Under the pieces are notes generated by a model. It was not told where the DNA came from and ran no database searches. It saw only the letters and a program-made list of their open reading frames with translations. Shown one piece after another: positions 47,931 through 57,704 of a DNA stretch of 64,000 nt. The stretch's first letter is position 1; every line of letters starts with the position of its first letter. This DNA comes from Nibribacter ruber (GTDB lineage Bacteria; Bacteroidota; Bacteroidia; Cytophagales; Hymenobacteraceae), in NCBI RefSeq assembly GCF_009913235.1, contig NZ_CP047897.1, forward strand, positions 3,223,001-3,287,000, in the 5' to 3' direction. The translations under genes were made by a program, and so were the position numbers.

Positions 47931-50900
47931 CTACTCGGTTTTCTTCTTTTTGGGGCCGGGCTTTTTCTTCTCCTTCACCTCTGAACTGGTAGAACCATCC
48001 ACGTTTTCCTCTTTCTTTTTGCGGCCTCTGGGCTTCTTCTCCTTCACTTCTTCCACAGGCGCATCGTCAAAGGTGTCTTCTGGTTCATCGGCTACAAACT
48101 TGGGCGCGTCTACGTACAGGCTGGTACTCAGCTCGTCCTTTAAGAAGCGTGAGGTATGGCCTAAACCGGTGGCGGCTACTTCTTCTGGCGTTCCTTGGGC
48201 TACAATAGAGCCGCCCTTGGCACCGCCTTCTGGTCCTATGTCAATCACATGGTCCGCTACTTTAATCAGGTCCATGTTGTGCTCAATGATGAGTACGGAA
48301 TTGCCTTTGTCTACCAGACGGTTTAAGACGTCTGAGAGGTGTTCAATGTCCTGGAAGTGAAGACCCGTGGTAGGTTCATCTAGAATGTACAGCGTGCGGC
48401 CCGTGTCTTTCTTGGAAAGCTCCGTCGCCAGTTTGACGCGCTGTGCTTCACCACCAGAAAGGGTAGTCGCCTGTTGGCCCAGGGTGATATAGCCTAAGCC
48501 TACATCATTTAGGGTCTTAATCTTGCGCAGGATTCTAGGCTGGTGCTCAAAGAACTCCACCGCCTGCTCTACGGTCATGTCCAGAATATCCGTTACCGAC
48601 TTGCCTTTGAACCTTACTTCTAGGGTTTCGCGGTTGTAGCGCTTGCCTTTGCAGGTCTCACACGGCACGTATACGTCTGGCATGAAGTTCATCTCAATGG
48701 TACGCATACCGGCACCCTCACAGGTCTCACAGCGGCCACCTTTCACATTAAAGGAGAACCTGCCCGCCGCATAGCCTCTAATCTTGGCCTCGGGCATAGA
48801 CGCGAACAAGCTTCTAATCTCGGTGAACACACCAGTATAAGTGGCCGGGTTAGAGCGCGGCGTACGTCCGATTGGGCTTTGATCTACTTCAATGACCTTG
48901 TCAATATGGTTCAGGCCTTCAATACCCTTGAACGGAAGCGGCTCACGCTTGGCATGGAAGAAATGCTTGTTCAGGATGGGGTACAACGTGTCATGAATCA
49001 ACGACGATTTTCCACTCCCCGAAACCCCGGTCACGCAAATCAACTTACCCAAAGGCAGTTCCAGCGTTACGTCTTTCAGGTTGTGGCCAGTGGCTCCGCG
49101 CAGAATAACAGACTTACCATTGCCTTCACGCTTTTGACGGCGCACGGGAATACCTCTTCTATAGCTTAAATAGTCTGCGGTGGTGGTACCGCTTTCCATC
49201 ATTTCTTGAGGCGTACCAGCGGTTACAATCTGTCCGCCGTGAATACCCGCTCCCGGACCAATATCCACCACGTAATCGGCGGCCAGAATCATGTCTTTGT
49301 CGTGCTCTACTACCACCACTGAGTTGCCCAGGTCACGTAAGTCCTGCAAAGCCTTAATCAGCTTTTCATTGTCACGCTGGTGCAAACCAATGCTAGGTTC
49401 ATCCATGATGTAGAGCACACCCACCAACTGCGTACCAATCTGCGTGGCCAATCTAATCCGTTGGCTTTCACCACCAGACAGTGTTCGCACGGAGCGGTGC
49501 AAATGCAGGTATTCCAATCCCACGTCTACCAGGAAACCAATCCGCTTGCGGATCTCTTTCAGAAGCTCGCGGGCGATGAGGTTCTGGCGGTCATTGAGGC
49601 GGTCTTCCAGGTTGGCAATCCAGTCAGCGAGCTGTTGGATGTCCATTTCAGACAGTTGCCCAATGTGGGTGTTGTCCAGTTTGAAGTGCAGGGATTCCTT
49701 CTTCAAGCGGTAGCCGTTACACTCGGGGCAGGTGCTCTGCTGGGTGTATTCCTGAATCCAGGCGCGCACGTTGTCAGAGTCAGACTCCAGTTGTTTCTTC
49801 AAGAAGTTGATGACACCCTCAAACACGAACGGCTCTTTCTTGCCTTTGGGGTCTTCCTCTTCAAAACCGTACATGAGCTGGTGCCACGCTTCCTCAGGGA
49901 TGTCCTCAATGGGAGCCATCAAAGAAAGCTTATGACGCTTGAGCAGGGCCTGTATCTGCGAGAAAATCCAGATGTCGCGGTACTCGCCTAGCGGCGCAAT
50001 CCCGCCCCGGCTAATGCTCACGCTTTTGCTGGGTACTATGGATTCCTCGGTTAGTTCCTGGATTTCGCCCAAGCCATTACACACTGGGCACGCGCCGTAG
50101 GGTGAGTTGAAGGAGAAGGTATTTGGGGCCGGATCATCATACGCAATGCCCGTGGCCGGGTCCATCAAGTGACGGGAATAGAACTGCGTCTCGTTGGTGT
50201 CGGCGTCCATGGCCAGGGCGGTGCCTTTGCCGTGTTGCAACGCGTTCTGGATAGAGGTAGACAGGCGGTAGCGGTCCTCAGCAGACGGTACCAGCTTGTC
50301 AATCACAATCTCAATGTCGTGGATTTTGTAGCGGTCCACCTGCATTTTGGGCGTGAGTTCCACCAGTTCGCCGTCAATGCGGGCACGCAGGAACCCCATC
50401 TTGCGTATCTGCTCAAACAGCTCGCGGTAATGGCCCTTACGGCCTTTCACCACAGGCGCCAGAATGATGGTGCGCTTGCCGTTGAAGTACTCCATGATGT
50501 GATTCACAATCTGGTCGTCAGACTGCTTCACCATCTTCTCACCGGTCTCATAACTGAAGGCCTCGGCGGTACGGGCGTATAGCAGACGCAGGAAGTCATA
50601 AATCTCAGTGATGGTGCCCACGGTGGAGCGCGGGTTGCGCGACGTGGTTTTCTGCTCGATAGAAATCACCGGCGAAAGCCCTTCAATCTTGTCTACGTTG
50701 GGACGTTCCATGCCCCCCAGAAAGGAGCGGGCGTAGGCCGAAAACGTCTCCATGTAGCGGCGCTGGCCCTCGGCGTAGATGGTGTCAAAGGCCAGGGAGG
50801 ATTTTCCCGAGCCCGAGATACCCGTGAAGACCACCAACTCATTGCGCGGTATCTTCAGGCTGATGTTCTTGAGGTTGTGCTCCCGGGCCCCGTACACTTC

Positions 50901-50975
50901 AATGAAGGGCACATCCACGGTGGTTGAGGTATGTTTGTTGGCTACCTGCGTAGCATCCGTATCTTTTGGCGTCAT
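47931..50975 (-). CDS. uvrA: Excinuclease ABC subunit A
   Basis: 1014 residues. Damage-recognition ATPase of nucleotide excision repair. The two ABC modules have Walker [11 protein letters not shown] and [10 protein letters not shown], signature LSGGESQR and LSGGEAQR, and zinc modules ([24 protein letters not shown] with CETCKGKR). The [19 protein letters not shown] region matches UvrA. It is about 70 residues longer than usual: an N-terminal extension of about 20 and a C-terminal tail of about 60 with two basic, AT-hook-like patches (KKPRGRKKK and [10 protein letters not shown]) separated by an acidic linker. The tail could add DNA affinity. Promoter box at 50999. Confidence 0.97.
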   Translation of the reverse strand: MTPKDTDATQVANKHTSTTVDVPFIEVYGAREHNLKNISLKIPRNELVVFTGISGSGKSSLAFDTIYAEGQRRYMETFSAYARSFLGGMERPNVDKIEGLSPVISIEQKTTSRNPRSTVGTITEIYDFLRLLYARTAEAFSYETGEKMVKQSDDQIVNHIMEYFNGKRTIILAPVVKGRKGHYRELFEQIRKMGFLRARIDGELVELTPKMQVDRYKIHDIEIVIDKLVPSAEDRYRLSTSIQNALQHGKGTALAMDADTNETQFYSRHLMDPATGIAYDDPAPNTFSFNSPYGACPVCNGLGEIQELTEESIVPSKSVSISRGGIAPLGEYRDIWIFSQIQALLKRHKLSLMAPIEDIPEEAWHQLMYGFEEEDPKGKKEPFVFEGVINFLKKQLESDSDNVRAWIQEYTQQSTCPECNGYRLKKESLHFKLDNTHIGQLSEMDIQQLADWIANLEDRLNDRQNLIARELLKEIRKRIGFLVDVGLEYLHLHRSVRTLSGGESQRIRLATQIGTQLVGVLYIMDEPSIGLHQRDNEKLIKALQDLRDLGNSVVVVEHDKDMILAADYVVDIGPGAGIHGGQIVTAGTPQEMMESGTTTADYLSYRRGIPVRRQKREGNGKSVILRGATGHNLKDVTLELPLGKLICVTGVSGSGKSSLIHDTLYPILNKHFFHAKREPLPFKGIEGLNHIDKVIEVDQSPIGRTPRSNPATYTGVFTEIRSLFASMPEAKIRGYAAGRFSFNVKGGRCETCEGAGMRTIEMNFMPDVYVPCETCKGKRYNRETLEVRFKGKSVTDILDMTVEQAVEFFEHQPRILRKIKTLNDVGLGYITLGQQATTLSGGEAQRVKLATELSKKDTGRTLYILDEPTTGLHFQDIEHLSDVLNRLVDKGNSVLIIEHNMDLIKVADHVIDIGPEGGAKGGSIVAQGTPEEVAATGLGHTSRFLKDELSTSLYVDAPKFVADEPEDTFDDAPVEEVKEKKPRGRKKKEENVDGSTSSEVKEKKKPGPKKKKTE

Positions 50976-50998
50976 CCGATTTGGTTCGGTTTAAAGAG

Positions 50999-51006
50999 CA
51001 AAGGTA
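50999..51006 (-). promoter_or_regulatory. Bacteroidota -7 box for uvrA
   Basis: Minus-strand TACCTTTG, exact TAnnTTTG, about 24 bp before the start codon; a very short leader would follow. Confidence 0.5.
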
Positions 51007-51113
51007 GGCATTCCCGCGCTACCATGACACCGGGCAATCCATCTCTTCTTAACCGAATTTGTAAAGGAATAGTTTAGCGGAAGATGATTGTTCTTTGTGA
51101 AGATGGGTAGATG

Positions 51114-51151
51114 CGTTTTTGGCCTGCTTTGGTGAAAAGAGGCTGAAAATG
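51114..51151. repeat. 38-bp intergenic palindrome, copy 29 (diverged)
   Basis: CGTTTTTGGCCTGCTTTGGT, then GAAAAGAGGCTGAAAATG. Lies between the uvrA promoter and the Imm11-like gene. Confidence 0.7.
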
Positions 51152-51186
51152 GTCAGGTTTGAGCCTTTTGCTAATAAGTTGACTAT

Positions 51187-51999
51187 TTAGTCTTCCCACA
51201 CTAAAAATGGATCTTTGATGTAGTGTAAGTTTTTGAAAGAAGTCTTGATTTCCCCAGGCAGAGAACTATCAAACCCAGTGATATTCTCCTTTTTTAATTG
51301 ATTTAAAAGCTTGGGTGAGATATAGGTTCTCCAAGATAAGTGAGGAATTCTAAATAAATCAAGCGTAAAGTCAAAGTTGTTGCCGAACGTAATTTTATCT
51401 GTTTCTATATTCATCACATCTTCAGGGACAACAGAAACCATCTCCTCATTATTCTCTGTGGAGTAGAACTTTACTTTTTGTTTTTCACCTTTAAAATAAA
51501 TAAAAAACTGTCGGAGTTGATTCGCGTTTTCCAGTGTGAATGTTACTTTCTGCTTGCTTCGGGTAATGCCCCAAAATTTTGTCTTAGAGTAATCAATAAA
51601 GTCCAAGTAGTCATTTGCATACTCAGTATCGAAAAAGAGATTATAATATTTTTTATTAATAGGGAAGTTTAATTCAAAGCCAAGCCATTTTTTTTGTTGA
51701 TATAACTTAATGTCAAAAAAATTATGTGGCGGTAAGTTGTGAGTTTTAAAAATTTCTTTTGTCTTCTCAGATATTATAAGTCCATCGGCAATTGAATGGA
51801 TAAAGTCGTTTCGCTTGTTAAATTGTTCATCATCATAAATAGCTTGCTTTAACAGTGGAGTAAAACTAGGAAACTTTCCCGTTGACCGTAGTTCATCTCT
51901 ATATCTGGACATGCCATTTCTACCATACCAATCATAATTAGATGGAGCCTCGGCTGCTGACTCATCTGAAACACTGAGAGCAAAGTACTTACTATTCAT
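51187..51999 (-). CDS. Hypothetical protein, possibly Imm11/DUF1629-like
   Basis: 270 residues, strongly A+T-rich compared with everything around it. The C-terminal third, FRIPHLSWRTYISPKLLNQL followed by KKENITGFDSSLPG, recalls the end of Imm11 (DUF1629) immunity proteins, where a receptor-like strand precedes an ISxxLxxxLxxxxITG helix. No signal peptide, so cytosolic. If right, it may neutralise a polymorphic toxin acquired together with it, but no toxin gene is adjacent. Assignment is from general pattern only and could be wrong. Base composition suggests transfer. Confidence 0.5.
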   Translation of the reverse strand: MNSKYFALSVSDESAAEAPSNYDWYGRNGMSRYRDELRSTGKFPSFTPLLKQAIYDDEQFNKRNDFIHSIADGLIISEKTKEIFKTHNLPPHNFFDIKLYQQKKWLGFELNFPINKKYYNLFFDTEYANDYLDFIDYSKTKFWGITRSKQKVTFTLENANQLRQFFIYFKGEKQKVKFYSTENNEEMVSVVPEDVMNIETDKITFGNNFDFTLDLFRIPHLSWRTYISPKLLNQLKKENITGFDSSLPGEIKTSFKNLHYIKDPFLVWED

Positions 52000-52036
52000 A
52001 AATCACTATTTAATTTACTAAAAACGGTAATTACCC

Positions 52037-53155
52037 TTATAAAACCACTCCACTCAAATGCTCCAGCCATTCGCCTGTCAAGGTCAAATAGCTTCTGGCA
52101 ACATCTGCCGTCAAACAGGAATGTACGGGTAACACCCCCACCAAACCGCCTTGCTGAAAATGATGCATCAATTTTGGCGTGGTGCGCACAATGCCGTGCT
52201 CCTGCGAGAGAGAGACCACTGCCGTATTGGGTAGAGATTCTCCCCAACCTTTCTCCGTCAACGGCACTACCAAGCCGAAGATGTTGCCCTCAGGCAAAGG
52301 CAAAACGTCCTTGGAGAAATGCACGGAGCCACCGTAGAGAATGACCTCGTTTCGGTCTGGGTGCAGGGCTACGATGGGGCAGGCCAGTGCTACGGCAATG
52401 TCTTGTAACTGGCAGGAGCCGATTTGGTGCTGGGTGAGGTCATAGAAGACGTAGTTGCCGGGGCGTATCTCATCTATGCCCGAGAAGTCTTCCATCACAC
52501 TGCAACACGGCGTGTCGCCAATGGAGAGTTGCAGGTGAGGCCAATCACCTAAGTAGCGCTCTTTCAAGCTGCGCATCTTGTCCAAGGTCTGCTGATGGAC
52601 GGCGGCAATCTGCTCTTGGCCGCGGGCTTTGTACGAATGCCCGGCATGCGCCAGAAACCCCTGGAACCTATGAGCCGAGGGTTGCTTTAATTCTTGTAGA
52701 ACCGCATCCAACGTGGCGGTGTCTTCGGCTTTGATGCCGGTGCGACCGTAGCCAGTGTCTACCTTAATCCAAAGATGAACTGGGTGTTGCAGATGCTCGC
52801 GTAGAAAAACGACATCGTCTGCAGAGGTAATTACCAGGTGCAAGGTAATCTGCTGGGCCAGTTCTTGAATCTGGGGCAACTGGCGGCGGTTCAACGGGAA
52901 GGCCACGGTAATATCCTGCCAACCGTGCCGCGCGAAGTACTGCGCCATCTTCACCGAGGAGACCGTGATGGCTGTGGTGCCAGCTTCTTTAAACCATTCG
53001 CCTACCTGCCAACTTTGGTGCGTCTTAAAATGCGGACGCAGGCGCACGCCGGCACGCTGGGCTTTCTGGGCCATGCGCTGGATGTTGGCCTTGGCAATCT
53101 GCTCATTCAAGAGCAGGGTAGGTTCAGAAATTTGGTTAAGAAAAGAAGTAGCCAT
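52037..53155 (-). CDS. D-threonine aldolase/D-serine dehydratase-like PLP enzyme
   Basis: 372 residues from ATG 53155 (MATSFLNQIS); a TTG at 53167 is the alternative. Fold-type III PLP enzyme: the Schiff-base Lys is in RLRPHFKTHQSW near residue 45, and the C-terminal metal-site His-x-Cys pattern in VLPVHSCLTAD is typical of D-threonine aldolases and DSD1-like D-serine dehydratases. It cleaves D-3-hydroxyamino acids, or dehydrates D-serine; the sequence does not decide between these. Its start is 19 bp from the stop of the gliding-domain gene upstream, so they are likely cotranscribed. Confidence 0.85.
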   Translation of the reverse strand: MATSFLNQISEPTLLLNEQIAKANIQRMAQKAQRAGVRLRPHFKTHQSWQVGEWFKEAGTTAITVSSVKMAQYFARHGWQDITVAFPLNRRQLPQIQELAQQITLHLVITSADDVVFLREHLQHPVHLWIKVDTGYGRTGIKAEDTATLDAVLQELKQPSAHRFQGFLAHAGHSYKARGQEQIAAVHQQTLDKMRSLKERYLGDWPHLQLSIGDTPCCSVMEDFSGIDEIRPGNYVFYDLTQHQIGSCQLQDIAVALACPIVALHPDRNEVILYGGSVHFSKDVLPLPEGNIFGLVVPLTEKGWGESLPNTAVVSLSQEHGIVRTTPKLMHHFQQGGLVGVLPVHSCLTADVARSYLTLTGEWLEHLSGVVL

Positions 53156-53173
53156 GGCGTAAAGCAACAGAAT

Positions 53174-55909
53174 TTACCGGACAATCTCCACCCAACCTTT
53201 GAGCAGGCGTCCGTCCTGGCTATGGGCTAAATGATAATAGTAAACGCCATCAGAAAAGCCCTTGCCTTCCCATTCATTGCGGTAATCCTTGGTGTAATAC
53301 ACGCGCTTGCCCCAACGGTCATAGACAGACAATTCCCAGCGTGCCACATCAGTGTTATTCTTAGGATCCAGCAAGCCCATGATGAAGAAGTTGTCGTTGA
53401 TGCCGTCACCGTTAGGAGTGAAAATGTTAGGAATGAACAAGCCGCCCACGCAGTCTTTCGTCTTGATGGTGAGGATATCTGATTCAATACAAATGTCTTG
53501 CAAAGAGACCGTTACGCGGTACGTGCCAGGCTTGGTCACGTCTAGCGTGGCGTTGGTGGAGCCGTCAGACCATAAATAGGTTACGTCAGGGAGTTCCTTG
53601 CCAATGGTGAGTACATCACCGTAGCAGAGGGTGGTGTCATTGCCTAGTTCAATAGTAGGCGGCGTGAGGTAGTAGACCTTAATCTCATCACGGGTGGTGC
53701 AGTTGAACTCATTGGTGACGTCTACCCAGTAGGTGCCTTGCTCAGTTACGGTAAACGTGGGTAGGGTAGAGCCGTCTTGCCATCTGTAAGTAGCATTAGG
53801 CCTTTCTACAGACATTAGTTTGGTTTTGCCTAAGCAAAGGGTTACATCTGGTCCCAGATTGACCACGGGCAGCGGATTAAAGAGCACGTTTACCTCGTCT
53901 CTGGAGGTACAGCCGTTGATGGTTACTTCCTGCCAGTAGGTACCTGAGACCGCGGGAGAAATGGTAGCCGTAGTAGCGCCCGTTGACCATTTATAACTAG
54001 CCCCAGCCTGGGCTGTGCCTAGCGTAAGTGGATCTTGAGCACAAAGCACGCGGTCAGGACCTAGGTTCACCAAGGGCAAAGGCTTGTATGCAATGGTAAT
54101 GGCATCTGAGGTAGAACAACCTTCAGCATTGGTAACTTTTACTTCATAACGGCCCGGTTTAGTGACGGTATAGGTGGGACCGGTGCTGCCGTCTTGCCAG
54201 AGGTAGGTGAAGGAGTTTCCGGAGGCAGGTGTAGCGTTCAGAACGGTTGTTTCCCCTTCGCAGAGGGACAGGTTGGCGCCTAGATCAAAAGCCGGTACCG
54301 GAAGCAAAGAGACTATCACCTCATCTGTTTGAGTGCAGCCAGTACTGGACGTTACCTGCACACTATATGTGCCCGGTGTGGAGGTAGTAATGGTGGGGGT
54401 GGTAGCACCATTGCTCCAAAGGTAGGCGGTGGCGTCTGAAGTGGTGGCATCCAGCAAGGTTAACGTGCCGGGGCAGATTTGACGGTCGGGTCCCAGGTTC
54501 ACGTTGGGCAAGGGTTGCACTACAAACTCAATGGTATACTCTTCCAGGGTGTTGATAAATTTACGGGTGAGCTTCACTTTATACTTGCCCGGCGCCGTAA
54601 ACGTATGGTTGCCAATGGTTTCATTGGAGCTGTTTAAGATGCCCGAGGCTGGGTCTCCAAACTCCCAGACTGTAGACTGCGGCGCAGGCGAATTAGGCCC
54701 CATGTTCAGTGTAAAGGTGGTTTCCTCTCCAAAGCAAGTATTGGCCATTTTCAGCTCGCCGTCATAGTAGAAAAAGCTTTGCATAAACACTGGCAGGCCG
54801 CACATGCTGAGCCGGCCTCCTAAGTACACGCCTCGGTCTACATACATGCAACCCGGGCCACGCACCTCAGGAGCATTGATTACGCCCAGGTGCTCACTGG
54901 TAGGGCGGGCCACATACACCTTTCCATCTGGGCCCTGTTGCAAGCTACCGCCCACGTAGCGGGTGGCCCCATCTTGGCCTATAGCTGAAATAAGCAATGT
55001 AGAGCCTGCAATGGCTGCTGCATTACCTGCCTTCAAGTCTACCTGGAAAAGCTGTTGGTTTCCAGTGGTGGTAAAGTAAAGAAGGGAGCCGCTGGGCGAG
55101 AACTCTGTTCCGTACCCTTGATGAATGCCTGTGACTTTGATGGCATTGGAGACCAGGCCGGTATTGGCGTCAAAATCATATACCTCTGCCCCCACGGCCT
55201 TTGAAGCGACTGCCAGTTTTGTGCCGTCTGGGGAAAACTTCATGCAGCCAATGGCTCCAGTGCCCGCAGGGTCAGCGGAATGAACGCCTCCTGCAGAACT
55301 GCTAATGCCAGGTCTGATCCCATAGGCATCTATTTTATACGCCAGAAACACGTCAGACCCAAACCGGTGTGCCAAGACCCAATACGCCTGTTCTGTAGGG
55401 TGCCGTATTGCAGTTAGCATCTCAGAAACCTGAGCTGTTAGATAAATGTTTTTACTGGTCACATCCCCTAAGCCACCTGCCAGTGACATGTCCACGATGC
55501 TGTATCTGAGTCCATTGGGCCGGGCGTTGTTGTCATTGGTGAATACGAAGTATTGTTGGGGCTTGCCAGGAGCGGGGATGACTACGGCGGCCTGCGCCGT
55601 AGAACTGTTACCCAGCAGGCCTGTGCCGTTGGGCATGGGCTGGTGGTTGCGGTTCCAGACGGTGAGGCCGTCTGTGTAAAACAAGAGGTTTCCTTGCTGG
55701 TCAGAGAAAGTGGCGCAACCTTCCGTGGTGTTCATGGCGCTGTTGAGCAGGGGAGAAGGGGTACCTGAACTGAAGTCCAGGCCGGCAGCATTGCCAAAAT
55801 ACCAGTTGTTGCTTTGCCTCTGGGCAGACGCCGTCTGTAGCAGACAACAGAGCAGGCAGAACGCGGCAAGCCCACTGGCCACCCGCCTCAAGAAAGTAAA
55901 AAAGTGCAC
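53174..55909 (-). CDS. T9SS-secreted protein with Ig-like repeats and gliding C-terminal domain
   Basis: 911 residues from GTG 55909, which gives a proper signal peptide ending in LLQTASAQ; the frame extends upstream to GTG 55972. Order: an N-terminal propeller-like part (about 30-380, WYFGNAAGLDF, GCMKFSPDGTKLAVASKAVG), a PKD-type domain (about 385-465, TFTAPGKYKVKLTRKF), five to six Ig-like repeats of about 75 residues each with NLGPDxxLC and a YLWSDGSTxxTxxVTxPGTY core, and the CHU_C gliding-motility-associated C-terminal domain (FIPNIFTPNGDGINDNFFI, VYDRWGKRVY, DGVYYYHLAHS). The CHU_C domain is a type IX secretion signal, so it is exported to the surface. Function: adhesion or gliding-associated surface protein by analogy. 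Confidence 0.9.
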   Translation of the reverse strand: MHFFTFLRRVASGLAAFCLLCCLLQTASAQRQSNNWYFGNAAGLDFSSGTPSPLLNSAMNTTEGCATFSDQQGNLLFYTDGLTVWNRNHQPMPNGTGLLGNSSTAQAAVVIPAPGKPQQYFVFTNDNNARPNGLRYSIVDMSLAGGLGDVTSKNIYLTAQVSEMLTAIRHPTEQAYWVLAHRFGSDVFLAYKIDAYGIRPGISSSAGGVHSADPAGTGAIGCMKFSPDGTKLAVASKAVGAEVYDFDANTGLVSNAIKVTGIHQGYGTEFSPSGSLLYFTTTGNQQLFQVDLKAGNAAAIAGSTLLISAIGQDGATRYVGGSLQQGPDGKVYVARPTSEHLGVINAPEVRGPGCMYVDRGVYLGGRLSMCGLPVFMQSFFYYDGELKMANTCFGEETTFTLNMGPNSPAPQSTVWEFGDPASGILNSSNETIGNHTFTAPGKYKVKLTRKFINTLEEYTIEFVVQPLPNVNLGPDRQICPGTLTLLDATTSDATAYLWSNGATTPTITTSTPGTYSVQVTSSTGCTQTDEVIVSLLPVPAFDLGANLSLCEGETTVLNATPASGNSFTYLWQDGSTGPTYTVTKPGRYEVKVTNAEGCSTSDAITIAYKPLPLVNLGPDRVLCAQDPLTLGTAQAGASYKWSTGATTATISPAVSGTYWQEVTINGCTSRDEVNVLFNPLPVVNLGPDVTLCLGKTKLMSVERPNATYRWQDGSTLPTFTVTEQGTYWVDVTNEFNCTTRDEIKVYYLTPPTIELGNDTTLCYGDVLTIGKELPDVTYLWSDGSTNATLDVTKPGTYRVTVSLQDICIESDILTIKTKDCVGGLFIPNIFTPNGDGINDNFFIMGLLDPKNNTDVARWELSVYDRWGKRVYYTKDYRNEWEGKGFSDGVYYYHLAHSQDGRLLKGWVEIVR

Positions 55910-56009
55910 AACAAAGGGTTTAGATAGAATTGGGGTGACAAATCTAAGAAAGCCGAGGGGCAATTGAAACACCCGTCAATGCTTTTTAGCGCACATTCTC
56001 AATCACTTA

Positions 56010-56047
56010 TGGTTTTAGCCTGTTTTCCTGAAAATGAGCCAAAAACG
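56010..56047. repeat. 38-bp intergenic palindrome, copy 30 (diverged)
   Basis: TGGTTTTAGCCTGTTTTCCT and ATGAGCCAAAAACG; the left end has lost CG. It lies between the T9SS gene and the PepSY gene. Confidence 0.75.
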
Positions 56048-56097
56048 CCTTTTCTGGATTATCCCCAGCTTTAGAACGAGGATAGGGTAGGAAGGGA

Positions 56098-56724
56098 TTA
56101 TTTTGCGCGCATCGGCCTGGCGGGCTTGGCACTTTTTGAAGAAGAAGGAACTGCCCCTTGCTTCATACGTTTTGGTCCGTACCAGAGCCAGAAGCCTGTT
56201 ATGGTGAAGATAAGCAGGGCCAAGCCCATGATGGTGCTGTACATGACCTTTAACGTGCCGCTGTCCAGGCCAAAGATTCGGTCCAGAATGGTACCGTCAT
56301 GCAGGTGCTCAACAAAATCGGCGCGGCGGGTCTCCAGGTGCAGAGCTTTGCCGGTGGCGGCGTCCAGCTGCACGCCCAGATAGTCTTCCACAAACAGGAA
56401 TTTAACGGTGCCCTTGTCTGGTCGCATGTCAATACGGTCAAGGGTTAGGCTAGAAGCGTTTCTGCCCAGGGAGTCTTGCATGGTTTGAAAGGCGCTCTGG
56501 GTGAGGCTGTCCACGGGGAGCCAGTCTTGCAGGTTGGTTGAAGAGCCAGCGTGGGTTTTAGCCAGAAGGAGGCCGCCCGTGTGCTTCTTCCAGCCCAGCA
56601 GCAGGCCTGTGATGGAAATGACAAAGAAGAACACAAACAGTAAGGCTCCCGTGAGACGGTGCACTTTTCTAAAATCGCGCAAGACGCGCGCCTGTTTCTG
56701 TCTTTTGGTACTGTCTGTGGTCAT
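56098..56724 (-). CDS. PepSY-associated transmembrane protein
   Basis: 208 residues. Transmembrane helix 1 (about 27-46, GALLFVFFFVISITGLLLGW), a periplasmic PepSY-like part (about 60-150, with DYLGVQLDAATGKALHLETR and FVEHLHDGTILDRIFG), and helix 2 (about 160-182). Members of this family are often partners of iron-siderophore uptake or of ferric reductase, where the histidines may bind haem or metal. HLHDGTIL is the most telling motif. It is a single gene here. Function is inferred from the family only. Confidence 0.88.
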   Translation of the reverse strand: MTTDSTKRQKQARVLRDFRKVHRLTGALLFVFFFVISITGLLLGWKKHTGGLLLAKTHAGSSTNLQDWLPVDSLTQSAFQTMQDSLGRNASSLTLDRIDMRPDKGTVKFLFVEDYLGVQLDAATGKALHLETRRADFVEHLHDGTILDRIFGLDSGTLKVMYSTIMGLALLIFTITGFWLWYGPKRMKQGAVPSSSKSAKPARPMRAK

Positions 56725-56790
56725 GAGGCGTAAAACCGGCTTTATAGACTAACGCAAAAACAGCGGCTTTCATGCAAAGATGGCAAACAT

Positions 56791-57531
56791 CTAAGAGATC
56801 CATTGGCCAGCTGTCTTTTTAATTACCCATTTATTCTTCACTTTCTCTACCGTTAACACATCGCCTGTGCCGCAATTGCCATCGCAGTGGAATTCATAAT
56901 ACAGCCAGGCTTTGGTCTGATCTTTATTATAAATCACTTTTGAGAACTGCATGCGGCCTACTTCGCAGTTGTTCTTATCCCGTCTGTAGTCTTTGATGTC
57001 TGCTACTTTGAACGTGCACGTTGAAAAGTCTTTGGCCGTGAAATCTGTCTGCTGAGTTTGCAGGGTATAGAGATAATGAGGTTTCCAATCCGGTGCTTCA
57101 AAACCGAAGTGACGCCTAAAAAACCGTTCTGTGCTGTCTTTCGCGTAATATCTAAGCATGTCCTCAAAGTGGTGCTTGCCATTCCAGGTGGTGTCAAGGT
57201 AAAGCGTACACCATTTTTCTGGCCGTTTAAAAATGGCACGCTGGCGTTGGCTGTATAAGGCATAGACCTTTCTGAGTTTTTCATAGGTCTTGGTTGAGTC
57301 TTCTGGTTCATATAAGTTATGTATCTCACTTACAGAGTCTACAAAACTTTCTCCCAAATACAGGTGGTAGAAATTGTTTTCCACCAGTTCAATCAACACA
57401 TCATTGTATAATTGCAACGTAGGGTTGCTGGTCTGGTAGGTACACTCCTTCAAGATGAGTTTAGGCGGCTGAGGCTGTTGGCAGGAAAGTAAGAGCAGAA
57501 AGCTAAGGGAGAGGAGTAGAGCGTTTCTCAT
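56791..57531 (-). CDS. Hypothetical lipoprotein
   Basis: 246 residues. Signal peptide MRNALLLSLSFLLLLSCQQP with lipobox Cys17. The mature region has no recognised family; it is rich in aromatic and charged residues and has an even Cys distribution (Cys at EFHCDGNCGTG and others, possibly disulphides). It may bind a surface ligand. It is on the same strand as the PepSY gene, 66 bp upstream of it. Coding quality is good, function unknown. Confidence 0.72.
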   Translation of the reverse strand: MRNALLLSLSFLLLLSCQQPQPPKLILKECTYQTSNPTLQLYNDVLIELVENNFYHLYLGESFVDSVSEIHNLYEPEDSTKTYEKLRKVYALYSQRQRAIFKRPEKWCTLYLDTTWNGKHHFEDMLRYYAKDSTERFFRRHFGFEAPDWKPHYLYTLQTQQTDFTAKDFSTCTFKVADIKDYRRDKNNCEVGRMQFSKVIYNKDQTKAWLYYEFHCDGNCGTGDVLTVEKVKNKWVIKKTAGQWIS

Positions 57532-57629
57532 AGGAGTGAGGTAGGTGAGTGATTGGAAGATGCACGCTTGCCATCATTTCCATAAGTAAGCCGAGCTTAT
57601 TTAATAACATCAGCCAATTGCACAAAACC

Positions 57630-57664
57630 AAAAGAGCCCGAAACTTTCGTTTTCGGGCTCTTTT
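57630..57664. terminator. Terminator of the LOG-family gene
   Basis: A 14-bp stem (57630-57643 with 57651-57664), core GAGCCCGAAA, with a 7-base loop. The right arm is also the left part of palindrome copy 31. Confidence 0.82.
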
Positions 57665-57685
57665 CTGGAAAACAGGCCAAAAATG
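57648..57685. repeat. 38-bp palindrome, copy 31, fused with a terminator
   Basis: CGTTTTCGGGCTCTTTTCTG then GAAAACAGGCCAAAAATG. Its left arm is taken from the terminator hairpin, so the two structures exclude each other. Confidence 0.75.
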
Positions 57686-57704
57686 GCCCGTAATGATTTC
57701 TCTC

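Noticed and set aside
52009-52026. A further half copy of the palindrome (TTTACTAAAAACGG)
   Set aside because: Only the last 8-10 bases fit and there is no left arm; chance cannot be excluded.
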